Assembly: GCF_011801145.1 (NCBI RefSeq)
Contig: NZ_CP046172.1
Span: 4,154,001-4,218,000 of the forward strand
Source: Nocardia arthritidis
GTDB lineage: Bacteria; Actinomycetota; Actinomycetes; Mycobacteriales; Mycobacteriaceae
DNA length: 64,000 nucleotides
Direction: 5' to 3'
Made by a program: the position numbers and the translations under genes. Below, in pieces: positions 1-9,063 of the stretch. The notes under the pieces were generated by a model. It did no database searches. It had not been told where the DNA came from and saw only the letters and a program-made list of their open reading frames with translations. Position 1 is the stretch's first letter. The number at the start of each line of letters is the position of its first letter.

Positions 1-1041
1 CCAAGATTCGAATCCATTGGCGTACACCTGCCGACGGCATCACTCTCGACCGCCGAAATGCTCGCGGAGATCGGCGATCGGCTGACCGTGGACCTGGCCC
101 GGGTCACCGGTGTCCGGGAACGGCGGGTATACAGTCGCACCGAAAACGACTACGAGGATTCGTTCGCGCTGGCGAAAAAGGCCGCGAATATCTGTTTGGC
201 GAACTCTCGATACAGTGCGCGGGATCTCGACATCGTGATCTCGACATCGATTACCCGCACCAGGGATCGGACCAAATTCTGCTTCGAGCCGCCATTCAGT
301 CTGATGCTCCGCAATGAACTCGGCGCACCGGAAGCCGCGTATTTCGATATTTCCAATGCGTGCGCCGGGATGATCACCGGTGTGATGGTGCTGGATCGAA
401 TGATTCGCGCGGGTGTGGTCGAAAATGGGCTCGTGGTCAGCGGGGAGCAGATCACGCCGATCGCCGAGACCGCGGTTCGGGAGATCGTCGGTGACCTCGA
501 CCCTCAGTTCGCCGCGCTGACAGTGGGTGATGCCGGTGCCGCCGTAATACTCGACGCTGACGGTGGCCCCGGCGACCTCATCGATTATGTGGAGACGATG
601 ACCTGTGCCGAATACGCTGAGTTGTGTATCGGTATGCCCAGCGACAAGAGCCAAGGCATCGCGATGTACACCGACAGTGTCTCGATGCACAACGCCAACC
701 GGTACCTTCAGGGTATTCAGTGGGCCATCGATTATTTAGCGGCACAGGGGAAGTCGTTCGATTCCGAGGGTTTCGACTTCGTCATCCATCACCAGTTCAG
801 CTCGACTGCGATCGCACAGATCCAGGAAATCAGCGAGCGGGAACTGGGATTACCCATGCCGCGGAGCCTGTTGACACTGGAACGATTCGGCAATACGTCC
901 TCGACGTCGCATTTCGTTGTGCTGCACGAGTATCTGCGCCGAGGCGTGATCGAGAAGGGCGCGAAGGTGCTACTGGTGCCGACGGCTTCGGGGATGGTGT
1001 TCGGTCAGCTTTCCGCATCCGTATCTCTCACTGTGGCCTGA
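1..1041 (+). CDS. KAS III (FabH)-like 3-oxoacyl-ACP synthase, 5' end cut by window edge
   Basis: The reading frame is open from base 1 through the first ATG (58), and the residues before that ATG (ESIGVHLP, then STAEM) match the usual N-terminus of FabH-type enzymes, so the true start lies outside the window. The condensing-enzyme triad is visible: Cys in SNACAGM, His in FVIHHQF and Asn in RFGNTSS. Such enzymes join an acyl-CoA starter to malonyl-ACP and often prime polyketide or fatty-acid chains. It ends about 80 bases before the convergent end of pqqB. It could serve the PKS cluster that begins at about 12 kb, but it is separated from it by the PQQ genes and the tRNA island, so that link is only a guess. 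Confidence 0.88.
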   Translation, partial: PRFESIGVHLPTASLSTAEMLAEIGDRLTVDLARVTGVRERRVYSRTENDYEDSFALAKKAANICLANSRYSARDLDIVISTSITRTRDRTKFCFEPPFSLMLRNELGAPEAAYFDISNACAGMITGVMVLDRMIRAGVVENGLVVSGEQITPIAETAVREIVGDLDPQFAALTVGDAGAAVILDADGGPGDLIDYVETMTCAEYAELCIGMPSDKSQGIAMYTDSVSMHNANRYLQGIQWAIDYLAAQGKSFDSEGFDFVIHHQFSSTAIAQIQEISERELGLPMPRSLLTLERFGNTSSTSHFVVLHEYLRRGVIEKGAKVLLVPTASGMVFGQLSASVSLTVA

Positions 1042-1121
1042 ACGATGTCGATTACGCTCTACGATCCCGCTCGGGGTGTCGCTGAGGTGCGGGGAGCCTT
1101 GCTCAGCACCCGATGACCGCC

Positions 1122-2009
1122 TCAGACGACGAATTCGGCACCGTCGGAACAGATTTCCACACCTGCCTGCTCGACCAGAGTGCTCGCGGTAGAGCGAGGA
1201 TCCAGGAGGGGGTTGGTGTTGTTGAGGTGGGTGTAGATCCGGCGCAGGTTCGGATGGTGGGCTAGTGCGGCGAGCGTGCCGTTGTGGCCGGTGATGGGCA
1301 GATGGCCCATTCGGGCCTGTTGCGTGCCTGGATGCGAGCCAATGGTGGTGCCCATTTCGTCGGCGCTGAAGAATGTGCCGTCCAATAGTGCGCAGTCGGC
1401 GGAAGTCAGTAGATCGTCCAGGCCGGTCGGCCGTGCGGGCAGGCAGGGGGCGTACAGCAACGCCCGGCCGGTCGCCGTGTCCTCGATTCGCAGGGCGGTG
1501 ACCCAGTGGTCGTCCCTGGCCGCCGCCACGACGTACTTCGGTGTCTTGTGGCCGACCGGGTGAGCGGTCACGCGCAGCCCACCGGCCAGGTCGAAGCCGC
1601 CAGGCCGGACGCTGTCGCGCCACATCCACGGCGCGTAGCGGTCGAGCAGGCCGCGCAGCGGCAGCGAGTCGAGCACCGCCGTTGTGGCGTAAACGGTCAG
1701 ATCCGTTGCACCGCGCAGGATCAGCAAACCCAGTGTGTGATCCACTTCGGCATCGGTCAGCAGCACACCGCGCACGGGAGTGTCCCGTGGTTGCGGGCCG
1801 GGCCGCAGCGCCGGGGTGCCGAGCAGCTGCGCGCGGATGTCCGGAGAGGCATTGAGCAACCACCAGTCACGCGAATTGCCGCTGACGGCAACGCATTCCT
1901 GACTACGTGGCGGCAGCGTCCCGCGGCGAGCCCCGAGACATAATGCGCAGGCACAGTTCCATTGCGGGAAACCGCCGCCCGCGGCGGTGCCGAGCAGAAT
2001 GACCCTCAC
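1122..2009 (-). CDS. pqqB: PqqB, PQQ biosynthesis metallo-hydrolase-fold protein
   Basis: A protein of about 295 residues starting at a GTG that overlaps the pqqE stop codon by four bases (GTGA). It begins with the PqqB signature LLGTAAGGGFPQWNC and carries the family motif DAEVDHTLGLL, followed by GHNGTLAAL in the C-terminal half. PqqB is a metallo-beta-lactamase-fold protein that acts late in pyrroloquinoline quinone synthesis, in a hydroxylation step on the tyrosine-derived ring. It is the last gene of the minus-strand pqqACDEB operon. Length and motifs are normal for the family and nothing looks damaged. Confidence 0.93.
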   Translation of the reverse strand: MRVILLGTAAGGGFPQWNCACALCLGARRGTLPPRSQECVAVSGNSRDWWLLNASPDIRAQLLGTPALRPGPQPRDTPVRGVLLTDAEVDHTLGLLILRGATDLTVYATTAVLDSLPLRGLLDRYAPWMWRDSVRPGGFDLAGGLRVTAHPVGHKTPKYVVAAARDDHWVTALRIEDTATGRALLYAPCLPARPTGLDDLLTSADCALLDGTFFSADEMGTTIGSHPGTQQARMGHLPITGHNGTLAALAHHPNLRRIYTHLNNTNPLLDPRSTASTLVEQAGVEICSDGAEFVV

Positions 2010-3085
2010 GGTAGCCGCCGCATCATGAAGATCGGCTGTGCCGCCTGCCGCAGCGCGGCATCCACCAGCGGCCGGTGCGGGGAGAGCCCGCAGACCGGGT
2101 CGGTGGCCCCGGCATCGCCGGTGAACAGGAACGCTTGGCACCGGCAGCCGCCGAAGTCGGTGTGGCGTTCCGGGCAGGAGCGGCACGGTTCGCGCATCCA
2201 GGCCGTTCCCCGGTAAGCGTTGAATGTTCTTGAGGCATACCAGATCTCGGCCAGCGGGCGGCGCAGAACGTTCTCCACCGGGAGCGTGGAGATGGCGGAC
2301 GCCGCCGGACACGGCAGCACGTCTCCCGCGGGGGTGACGGTGAGTTGGATTCTGCCCCAACCACCCATGCACGGTTTCGGCCGGTCGGCGAAGTAATCCG
2401 CTACCACGTATATCAGTTCGGGACCGCCCGCGTACTTTGCCCGGGCCCGCCGCACGGCTGCGCGCGCGGCGGCGAGCTGAGCCGTCGTCGGCAGCAACGC
2501 GGCACGATTGCGCAGCGCCCAGCCGTAGTACTGGGTGTTCGCCAGCTCGATCCGGTCGGCACCGAGACCGACGGCGAGGTCGATGAGCTGCTCCACCCGG
2601 TCGATATTCGTCCGGTGCAGCACGACATTGACCGTGAGTGGTAGCCCTGCGGCCGTGATCGCCTGGGCCGCACCGAGTTTGACGGCGTGAACGCGAGCCC
2701 CCGCAACTATGTCGGCGGCCCGCGGATCCGCGTCCTGCAGGGAGAGCTGAACATGGTCGACTCCGCGCTCGGCAAGCAGGCGGGCCCGCTCGGCGGTCAG
2801 TCCGACACCGCTGGTGACCAGGTTGACATACGCGCCGAGGCGCCGCGCGTGCTCGACCAGGTCGGGCAGGTCCGGGCGGGTCAGCGGTTCGCCGCCGGAC
2901 ATGTGCATCTGCACCACGCCCAGTTCTCGGGCCTGGGTGAACACATCGGACCACTGTTCGCGGGTCAGCTCTTCGGAACGCGGAACGAGTGCAACGGGAT
3001 TGGAGCAGTAGGGGCAGTGCAGCGGGCAGCGGTGGGTGAGCTCGACCAGCATCCCGAGCGGCGCCTCGACGGTCGTTTCAGTCAC
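2006..3085 (-). CDS. pqqE: PqqE, radical SAM peptide cyclase acting on PqqA
   Basis: A protein of 359 residues starting at GTG 3085. The radical SAM cluster motif CPLHCPYC lies at about residues 18-25, followed by the SAM-binding MSGGEPL stretch. The C-terminal SPASM-type cysteines (CPAASA, CRSCPERHTDFGGCRC and a last Cys in DPVCGL) would hold auxiliary iron-sulfur clusters. The enzyme forms the Glu-Tyr carbon-carbon bond in PqqA that founds the PQQ skeleton, and it works with PqqD as peptide chaperone. Its start overlaps the pqqD stop by eight bases and its stop overlaps the pqqB start, so the operon is translationally coupled. The annotation is secure. Confidence 0.96.
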   Translation of the reverse strand: MTETTVEAPLGMLVELTHRCPLHCPYCSNPVALVPRSEELTREQWSDVFTQARELGVVQMHMSGGEPLTRPDLPDLVEHARRLGAYVNLVTSGVGLTAERARLLAERGVDHVQLSLQDADPRAADIVAGARVHAVKLGAAQAITAAGLPLTVNVVLHRTNIDRVEQLIDLAVGLGADRIELANTQYYGWALRNRAALLPTTAQLAAARAAVRRARAKYAGGPELIYVVADYFADRPKPCMGGWGRIQLTVTPAGDVLPCPAASAISTLPVENVLRRPLAEIWYASRTFNAYRGTAWMREPCRSCPERHTDFGGCRCQAFLFTGDAGATDPVCGLSPHRPLVDAALRQAAQPIFMMRRLP

Positions 3086-3350
3086 TCAGGGTCACCACCC
3101 GGCGCTGCGCGAGCCGGTCCAGGAGTTCGGTGACGTCCTCGGCGCGGACGCCCTCGAACTCCGCACCGAGCCGCTCCACGATGCGGCCGACGCTCGATGC
3201 GCCGTCGCAGAGCGCGAGCACCGCGGCGGCGGTGTCGTTCAGGACGACCACCCCCTCCGGCAGCAGGGCGAGCGTGCCGCGTGCCGGGTCGCGGGTCAGC
3301 CGCACGCCGGGCCGCAGCCGCGGAACATTCGGCTCGGGCAGACCGGTCAT
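3078..3350 (-). CDS. pqqD: PqqD, PqqA-binding chaperone (RRE-type)
   Basis: A protein of 90 residues starting at ATG 3350, which overlaps the pqqC stop as ATGA. The sequence shows the PqqD pattern: an N-terminal PRLRPGVRL strand region, PEGVVVLNDTAAAVLALCDG and a C-terminal helix with LLDRLAQRRVV. PqqD is the founding member of the RiPP recognition element family; it binds the PqqA precursor and presents it to the radical SAM enzyme PqqE. It is a separate gene here, not fused to pqqC or pqqE as in some species. Position between pqqC and pqqE supports the assignment. Confidence 0.93.
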   Translation of the reverse strand: MTGLPEPNVPRLRPGVRLTRDPARGTLALLPEGVVVLNDTAAAVLALCDGASSVGRIVERLGAEFEGVRAEDVTELLDRLAQRRVVTLSD

Positions 3351-4069
3351 CCGCGGCTCCTCCCCGCCCCCGTGTAGTAGTCCAGCGCGTCGAGAACGGC
3401 CTGCAGCACATCGCATTTGAAGGCGAGCGCGTCGACGCAGGCCTGCTGCTGCGCGCGGGTGGCGGCATACCGGACCACCAGGTCGAGCAGGGACCGGCCC
3501 TCGGCTCGCACCACCTCGATGCGCGCGGTGAAGTATGCGAAGCCTTCCTCCGCGATCCAGGGGTAGCATCGCCGCATCCGGCCCAGCCGATAGGTGAGCA
3601 AGCCGGGCGAGAAGAGTTCGGTGAGGCCGGATGCCGCCGCCTCCAGCCACGGGCGGCGCCGAGCGAAGTCGAGATAGGCGTCCACCGCGAACCGCACCCC
3701 GGGCAGCACGATGCGCTCCGAGATCACCTCGTCCCGCCGTAGACCCACGGCCTCGGCCAGTCGCAGCCACTTCTCCGCTCCGCCCGAGCCGATTTCGGTT
3801 CCGTCGTGGTAGACGATCCGTGACAGCCACTGCCGCCGTACCTCCGGCAGCGGGCAGTTGGCGATGATCGCGGCATCCTTCTGCGGCAGGCACCGCTGGT
3901 AGTACCAGCGGTTGGCCGCCCACAGCCGCAGCTCCTCCTTGTCCAACCGCCCCTCGTGCAGCCGCTCGTGGAACGGATGCCGGTCCCAGTACGCTGGTTC
4001 GACAGCGTACAGCGCCTCCTGGAATTCGGCTGCGCTCCAAGGGGTTTCGGACTCCAATGCGGCGGGCAT
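3347..4069 (-). CDS. pqqC: PqqC, pyrroloquinoline-quinone synthase (final oxidase)
   Basis: A protein of 240 residues whose ATG overlaps the last base of the pqqA stop (TGATG). It is a heme-oxygenase-like all-helical oxidase with the family stretches YWDRHPFHERL, ANRWYYQRCLPQKDAAI and RIVYHDGTE, near the usual length of 230-250 residues. PqqC carries out the cofactor-free ring closure and eight-electron oxidation that completes PQQ. The tight coupling to pqqA ensures synthesis with the precursor. Nothing appears missing. Confidence 0.95.
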   Translation of the reverse strand: MPAALESETPWSAAEFQEALYAVEPAYWDRHPFHERLHEGRLDKEELRLWAANRWYYQRCLPQKDAAIIANCPLPEVRRQWLSRIVYHDGTEIGSGGAEKWLRLAEAVGLRRDEVISERIVLPGVRFAVDAYLDFARRRPWLEAAASGLTELFSPGLLTYRLGRMRRCYPWIAEEGFAYFTARIEVVRAEGRSLLDLVVRYAATRAQQQACVDALAFKCDVLQAVLDALDYYTGAGRSRG

Positions 4070-4179
4070 CAGCCGCGGCCGGAGTACGCGGTGACTTCCA
4101 GCGCCGTATCGAAGAAGGCGAAATCGGGGCGGTGCCAAGGCTTCTTGGCTTGCTCGGGGGTCTTGCCGATGGTTTCCAT
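4069..4179 (-). CDS. pqqA: PqqA, 36-residue PQQ precursor peptide
   Basis: This short gene is recognised from position and sequence. The peptide METIGKTPEQAKKPW continues to a C-terminal half holding EVTAY, in which Glu28 and Tyr32 have the E-x3-Y spacing that PqqE crosslinks. A GGAGG ribosome site lies about six bases before ATG 4179. The N-terminal half, with PEQAKKPWHRPDF, is longer and more charged than the common 23-residue PqqA and would be the leader bound by PqqD. It is the first pqq gene, 30 bases downstream of the beta-propeller gene, so both may share a transcript. Confidence 0.9.
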   Translation of the reverse strand: METIGKTPEQAKKPWHRPDFAFFDTALEVTAYSGRG

Positions 4180-4208
4180 ATGAACGCCTCCGGTTGCGAA
4201 AAGGATTG

Positions 4209-5551
4209 CTACTGAGCCGTAAAGGATGCGAGCCCCGACATCGTGCCGAGGACGACGTTGGTTCCCGATACCGCGGGAGCGGCGAAATGCGGTAGCGGCC
4301 CGGTGCTGAACTGCTGGACGACGGCGCCGGTCGCGGGATCGAGAGCGTAGAGCGTTCCGGAACGCCAGTCGGTGACCCAGAGGTGTCCCGCGCCGAGGAC
4401 CGGCTGGCCGTTCGCGGAGACCGTGGCCCGCCACAGGACCGACGCGCTGCCGTCGGCAGCGATGCGGACGGCCGCGGTGCCCTTCGAACAGGGCAGGTAC
4501 ACAACATCATCGGCCACCGCCGCGGCCCCGAAGGCGCGGCAGCCGGTGAACGCGGGAGCCAGATCGCTGATCCCGCCGAGGTGGGCGGCATCGAGGACAT
4601 ACCCGTCGCCCGCCTTTCCCGCGATGACGATATGGCTGCCGACCAACGCCGGGTTCATGGAGCCGAGATCCAGGTCGGCCGCGTTGTCGTCGGCCCACGT
4701 GGCCGGCGCGAAGAAGTCCGCGCGCCGCATATCCGGCGTCAGGGCAACGACCGAATCGGTGTTGTCGTAGTCCTGCCCCGACCCGGCATTGCCGTTGCCG
4801 ACGGAGTAGTACAGCAGTCCGTTCGCCTGGGCCGGCGCGCCGGGTGCCCAGATACCGCCGCGACCGCTCGTCGATGCCTGATACCAGGCGACGGCCTTGC
4901 TGGAAACGTCAACGGCCGCAACGGCACCGGTGTAATTTCCGCAGTCCCCCAATTACCGCCGAACGCGGCGAAGACGCGACCGTTCGCGACCACGAGCGCC
5001 GGACGCTGCAGATACGACGGCGAATCACCGAAGGGCGGATCGATCGTCAGCTGCATGGTCACCGCGCCGGAGTCGGAGTCCAGTCCGTACAGCACATGGT
5101 GCGCGTCCGATGTTTCGGCGACAACGTACAGCCGATGGGCTGCGCCGTCGAAGGCCGGGCGCCCGGTGATCCCCTCCGGGTCGATATTGCCGCAGGGCAG
5201 GGCGGACTGCGAGATCGGGTCCGCGACATGGGTACTCCACCGCACCGCGGAATTCGACACCGCGTAGACCGTGCCGTTCTCGGTCGCGGCGTACACGTTG
5301 TCGCCCGCGACGATCGGCTGACCGTAGACGGCTCCGTCCAACGCGACGGTACTGTCCGCCGCCCGCGCATTCGTGGATGCCTGAGGAGCCGCCGAGCCGG
5401 TGCCGTAGGCGACCGCGCACATCGCCGCGCACCACAGCGCGGCGACGACCAGGCTCGTTCGCCGCGGGCGGGGCGCGATACATGCAGGACCCGGTCCACG
5501 CCGGCGAGCGAACCGAGGGCGGCGGATCGGCTCAGGGATCACATTGGCCAT
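4209..5551 (-). pseudogene. Secreted PQQ-type beta-propeller protein, interrupted by a one-base frameshift
   Basis: Two overlapping reading frames encode one protein. The N-terminal part starts at ATG 5551 after an AGGAG site and has an arginine-rich leader followed by a hydrophobic signal segment (SLVVAALWCAAMCAVAYG). It then runs through propeller repeats (GTVYAVSN, VLYGLDSDSG) to FAAFGGNWG. The other frame continues with GDCGNYTGAVAAVD, VALTPDM and TLYALDPATGAVV to a stop at 4209. The joint FGGNWGDCGNYTG is a conserved propeller motif, and one extra G in the run at 4946-4950 (five G on the coding strand) would restore the frame. It lies directly upstream of pqqA, so it is a natural candidate for a PQQ-binding or related exported protein. 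A sequencing error cannot be told apart from a real inactivating mutation. Confidence 0.75.
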
Positions 5552-5924
5552 GGCCGACTCCTGTTGCAGAGGGCTGTCATGTCGACGGTCGATCGAACAC
5601 CGGCCGTGGAAATACCGCACGAGCCAAAGGTGTTCGTACACAACAATTATCGCCGATATGGCACCTTCCCCAATCCAGTCGGCACTGGGGATCGACGGAG
5701 CTGTCGGATCCGCCACCACCAAGGCCGGTATCACCACCGGTTCAGCCGACGCCGTCGACGGTATGGTCCGCGCATTCACCGGCTCGGCCGAGTCGCTCGG
5801 CGGCCCGCGCGAACTGCTCACCGGATCGAGCTCGCCCTCGACGCTGAATCCGTAGGCTGTTCAGAGTCAGCGCAATTCCGATGACACACAACGGATATCG
5901 GTGAGCTCGAGTCGGGGAGAACTT
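5552..5924. promoter_or_regulatory. Intergenic region between the propeller gene and the 5925 gene
   Basis: This divergent region should hold the promoters of the propeller-pqq unit (minus) and of the small genes on the plus strand. I see the AGGAG ribosome site of the propeller gene just inside it, and a possible small plus-strand gene (5658-5855, listed separately). I cannot point to a convincing promoter hexamer pair or operator palindrome. Confidence 0.35.
5658..5855 (+). CDS. Possible small protein of 65 residues, unknown function
   Basis: A short frame from ATG 5658 to TAG 5855 with strongly GC-biased third codon positions, the pattern expected of real genes in this genome. The product starts MAPSPIQSALGIDGAVGS and is rich in Ala, Gly, Ser and Thr, with no membrane segment, cysteines or recognisable domain. 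There is no ribosome site before the ATG, and a minus-strand frame also crosses this stretch, so it may be spurious. Confidence 0.35.
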   Translation: MAPSPIQSALGIDGAVGSATTKAGITTGSADAVDGMVRAFTGSAESLGGPRELLTGSSSPSTLNP

Positions 5925-6332
5925 GTGATCCACACGCCCAACGAATTCTTGTCCCGCCTGGTGGGTTGCCGTCTGTTCTCAGTGGTGTTCGTCATGGACT
6001 ATGTGCAGCTGTGCTTCGACTCGGACGCTACCGAAGACAGGCCGATACTTACGTGCGATGTCTTCCCGGTGGTCCATACGGAAAGCGCCCAGCTTCGAGA
6101 GGGCGAGATCGGTTACGCGGACGCGCTGAGGGCGTTCATCCCCGGGCAGGTTGTCGCAACGGCCGAAGCGTTCGAGGTGGGTCTACGAGTGGAATTCTCG
6201 AACGGCGCGATAGTGCTGCGCCCGACCTACGACGAACTCGTCGGCCCTGAGATCGCTACTCTGTCTGGGTTTGTCGACAGGGCGTGGATGGGTTGGCGAC
6301 CGGGTGAGGACGTCTTCGAATACCTTCGCTGA
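5925..6332 (+). CDS. Hypothetical protein, about 135 residues
   Basis: I do not recognise this protein. I chose GTG 5925 because GGGGAGA lies a few bases before it; the frame is open upstream to GTG 5901. The sequence is an alternating hydrophobic/polar mixed alpha-beta pattern (LFSVVFVMDYVQLCFDS, GLRVEFSNGAIVLRPTY) ending in GEDVFEYLR, with no signal peptide or membrane helix. It stands alone between the propeller/pqq operon and the two-component pair. About 180 bases without features separate it from the convergent end of the response-regulator gene. Confidence 0.65.
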   Translation: MIHTPNEFLSRLVGCRLFSVVFVMDYVQLCFDSDATEDRPILTCDVFPVVHTESAQLREGEIGYADALRAFIPGQVVATAEAFEVGLRVEFSNGAIVLRPTYDELVGPEIATLSGFVDRAWMGWRPGEDVFEYLR

Positions 6333-6515
6333 CCTGTTTCACCCGCACTGATCGACGCGGCATTCGGCTAGAGCGCGCGATGTCAGCTGTCGGGAGTCGT
6401 TCGGGCCGTTGATGTTCGAGGCGGCTCTGTGGCGCCTCGAACCATGCGACTATTTCGTGCACTTCAGTCCTCGGATGTGAAATCTCCGAAACCGGAACTG
6501 GCTACCTGCGGTTGG

Positions 6516-7172
6516 TCAGTGGTCGAGGTGGGCGAGGACGGCCAGGACGCGGCGGTTGTCGTCTTCACATTCCGGGAGGTTGAGTTTGGTGAAGATGGCG
6601 GCGATGTGTTTGGTGACCGCGCTGGCGGAGATGGTCAGTCGGCGGGCGATGGCGATGTTGGAGCGTCCGGAGGCGATGAGGCTGAGGACTTCGCGTTCGC
6701 GGGGGCTGAGGTCGGTGGTGCGGCCGCGTGCGTCGCCTCGGGTCAGCAGTTTGGCGACGACCTGTGGGTCCATTGCGGTGCCGCCGCGGGCGACGGATTC
6801 GACTGCGCTGATGAACTGTTCGGCGTTGGACACTCGGTCCTTGAGCAGATAGCCGACCGCGCCGATGCCGTCTGCCAGCAGTTCGCGGGCGTAGAGCTGT
6901 TCGACGTATTGGGACAGCACCAGTACTGGGAAGCCGGGCCGTTCGCGGCGTGCGTGGATGGCGGCCTGCAGGCCCTCGTCGGTGAACGAGGGCGGCAGTC
7001 GGACGTCGACGATCGCGATATCGGGCTGGTCCTCTGCGAGGGCCCGGCGCAGGGATGGGCCGTTGTCGACGGCGGCGGTGATGGTGAAGCCGTGCTCGGT
7101 GAGTAGACGGACCAGCGCGTCTCGGATGAGGAACAGGTCCTCGGCGACGACTACTCGGATCGGATCGCGCAC
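6516..7172 (-). CDS. NarL/LuxR-type response regulator
   Basis: A 218-residue regulator starting at GTG 7172, 22 bases inside the end of the upstream kinase gene. The receiver domain (about residues 1-125) begins IRVVVAEDLFLIRDALVRLL and has the phospho-acceptor Asp in IAIVDVRLPP and the Lys in YLLKDRV. A LuxR-type helix-turn-helix follows, with LSPREREVLSLIASGRSN and the recognition helix ISASAVTKHIAAI. The partner is clearly the kinase encoded just upstream. The regulated genes are not evident; the hypothetical gene ending at 6332 is convergent. Confidence 0.93.
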   Translation of the reverse strand: MRDPIRVVVAEDLFLIRDALVRLLTEHGFTITAAVDNGPSLRRALAEDQPDIAIVDVRLPPSFTDEGLQAAIHARRERPGFPVLVLSQYVEQLYARELLADGIGAVGYLLKDRVSNAEQFISAVESVARGGTAMDPQVVAKLLTRGDARGRTTDLSPREREVLSLIASGRSNIAIARRLTISASAVTKHIAAIFTKLNLPECEDDNRRVLAVLAHLDH

Positions 7173-8368
7173 GGCACCTCCAGCCGTATGTGGGTCGGGC
7201 CACCGGGCGGGCTGTCGATCGCGATGGTGCCATCGAAGACCGCCAATCTGCTCCGGATACCTTGGAGCCCTGTGCCTTTGGCCGGGTCCGCGCCGCCGTC
7301 GCCGTCGTCGATGACAGCACAGCGCAGCACACCGTTGTGGTAGCCGAGGGTGACGTGCACGGCGGCCGTACCCGCGTGTTTGCCGATGTTGGCGAACAGT
7401 TCGTTGACCGCGAAGTAGACCGCCGACTCGACCGCCGGCGCCGGTCGCCCGGGCAGCTCGCAGGACACTTCGGCATCGAGCAGGGAATCCAGTGCCAGGG
7501 CGCGGATCGCGTCGGCGAGGCCTCGGTCGGCCAGGACCGGTGGATGCACGCCGCGCACGAGGTCGCGCAGTTCGTCCAGCGCTTGTGATGAGGCTTCTCG
7601 TGCCGCGGCCACGAGTTGCCGTGCCGCGTCCGGGTCCTCGGCGAACAGCCGTTCGGCGTTGCCTAGGCCGATACCCAGCGCGACCAACCGGGCCTGCGCA
7701 CCGTCGTGCAGATCCCGTTCGATTCGGCGCAGCTCCGCGGCTTGGGCGTCGATACTGTCCGTGCGGGTGTCCACCAATGTCTCGACCCGTCGTTTGAGCC
7801 GGGTGGTGCGTGACGGCTCGAGCAGGTCGCGCGCCCAACTGGCACGCAGCCGCAGCAGTGCCGGCCCGATGTAGAGGCCCAGCGCGATCAACCCGATCCC
7901 GACCGGGATCGCTGCCAGCGCGGCGGCCGTCGAGGTCACGTGAATGGGACCGTAGGCGTTGACACCCCCGGCGCGCGCGTTGGCCCGCCACACCCACGGT
8001 TGCACTGCGGCGCCGTACAACCCGTAGAGCGGCATGCCGAGCGCCAGCGCGGCAGTCCAGGTACCGATGATCGGGTCGACGAACGCCCAGGCCACATCCC
8101 GCCAAGTAGAGGGTGCCTTCAGCAGCTCGGCAGCGCTCGTCTCGTCACCGTAGGGGCTTTCGATGTCCACGCCGAGCCGTCCCGACAGCCGCCGAGCCGC
8201 GTCCGCGACCGTCCGCAGCAACGCGACCGCCGACGGGAACACAAACCGTCCGACGCCGACCACCATCAGCGCCGCACTGACCAAAACCAGTGCCGCCGAG
8301 CCGATTCCGGCGACCGACAGACAGATCATGCCCAGCGCGTACACCGGTGTGGCAAGTCTCGCCCGCAT
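7151..8368 (-). CDS. Membrane sensor histidine kinase (HisKA_3 / NarX type)
   Basis: About 405 residues from ATG 8368, chosen because GGGGGACGGGG precedes it; the frame is open further upstream to about 8545. The N-terminal half has four hydrophobic segments (YALGMICLSVAGIGSAALVLV; TWTAALALGMPLYGLYG; ALAAIPVGIGLIALGLY) typical of the actinobacterial putative-sensor module. The dimerisation/phosphoacceptor helix has IERDLHDGAQARLVALG with the phospho-His. A C-terminal ATPase domain carries ELFANIGKHAG and DDGDGGADPAKGTGLQGIRSRL. It forms an operon with the overlapping response-regulator gene. The signal is unknown. Confidence 0.9.
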   Translation of the reverse strand: MRARLATPVYALGMICLSVAGIGSAALVLVSAALMVVGVGRFVFPSAVALLRTVADAARRLSGRLGVDIESPYGDETSAAELLKAPSTWRDVAWAFVDPIIGTWTAALALGMPLYGLYGAAVQPWVWRANARAGGVNAYGPIHVTSTAAALAAIPVGIGLIALGLYIGPALLRLRASWARDLLEPSRTTRLKRRVETLVDTRTDSIDAQAAELRRIERDLHDGAQARLVALGIGLGNAERLFAEDPDAARQLVAAAREASSQALDELRDLVRGVHPPVLADRGLADAIRALALDSLLDAEVSCELPGRPAPAVESAVYFAVNELFANIGKHAGTAAVHVTLGYHNGVLRCAVIDDGDGGADPAKGTGLQGIRSRLAVFDGTIAIDSPPGGPTHIRLEVPCAIRSE

Positions 8369-8649
8369 CCCCGTCCCCCCATTCCGTGCCGTTGGCCACG
8401 TCGCATCGCCGTCCGAAGATCCCATCATCCCCGGCTTCCGATCCGCCGCAATACCACCAGGCTTATCGAGCCCGCGACGCCAGCAGGTTGAGAACGACAT
8501 GTTTGCCATATATCGCAGCCTCCCCGATCGAAGGCCCGCTGCCATTGCAGCTGAATTCCCATATCACCTGTAGTTTTCTCCACTGCAGGTTCGGGGAGAT
8601 CGGTGTGAGCGCGACGACGGCGCATCGCCAGGTCACGCGGATAAGTCGG

Positions 8650-8797
8650 CTACTGCTACTCCAGTGCCTTCGGCGTTTTCCAGCGCTCGCGACCAATGGA
8701 TCAGGCCCCGATCGCTCAGCTCGTCGAGTACCGCCTGGTGCAGCCGCCGCCACGCTCCGGCGTTGGTCCACTCCCGCCGAATTGCCGCTGGCGGAAA
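8650..8797 (-). pseudogene. IS5-family transposase N-terminal fragment
   Basis: On the minus strand this segment encodes about 50 residues including REWTNAGAWRRLHQAVLDEL followed by IHWSRALEN. This matches the conserved N-terminal region of IS5-type (IS4 superfamily) transposases of actinomycetes, where a Trp-Thr-Ala-Gly-x-Trp stretch precedes a W-S-R-A segment. The frame soon meets a stop (ADLSA then TGA) and the catalytic DDE part is absent, so this is a remnant. No terminal inverted repeats were found. It sits about 350 bp outside the tRNA-Pro attachment site. Confidence 0.65.
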
Positions 8798-9063
8798 GTC
8801 AAAGGGTGGTTGGGTCGGCCATCATTCTCCATGAGACTGCCAACCGGCTCGGATTCAATGAGCATGGATTGACCCCGGCAACTAGCTCGACAATTGCTAA
8901 CGGTCTGCTCGAATTGATGCTGACCACCCGGATCCCGAGACCGGTGAACGACCCAAAGGTTGCTCTGGGCGTGTGCACCGTCGCTCAGCCGGGGGACTGG
9001 GAGGCGACGGGCGCCTCACTGTTCGGCTGAATTGTGATGACGATGGGGATCGTGTTGGCATGA

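Noticed and set aside
8290..9030. Long plus-strand open frame between the sensor kinase start and the att site
   Set aside because: Its first part runs antisense through the kinase gene and it crosses the IS5 remnant. Only the segment after about 8800 has coding-like sequence, and no start or ribosome site supports a gene.
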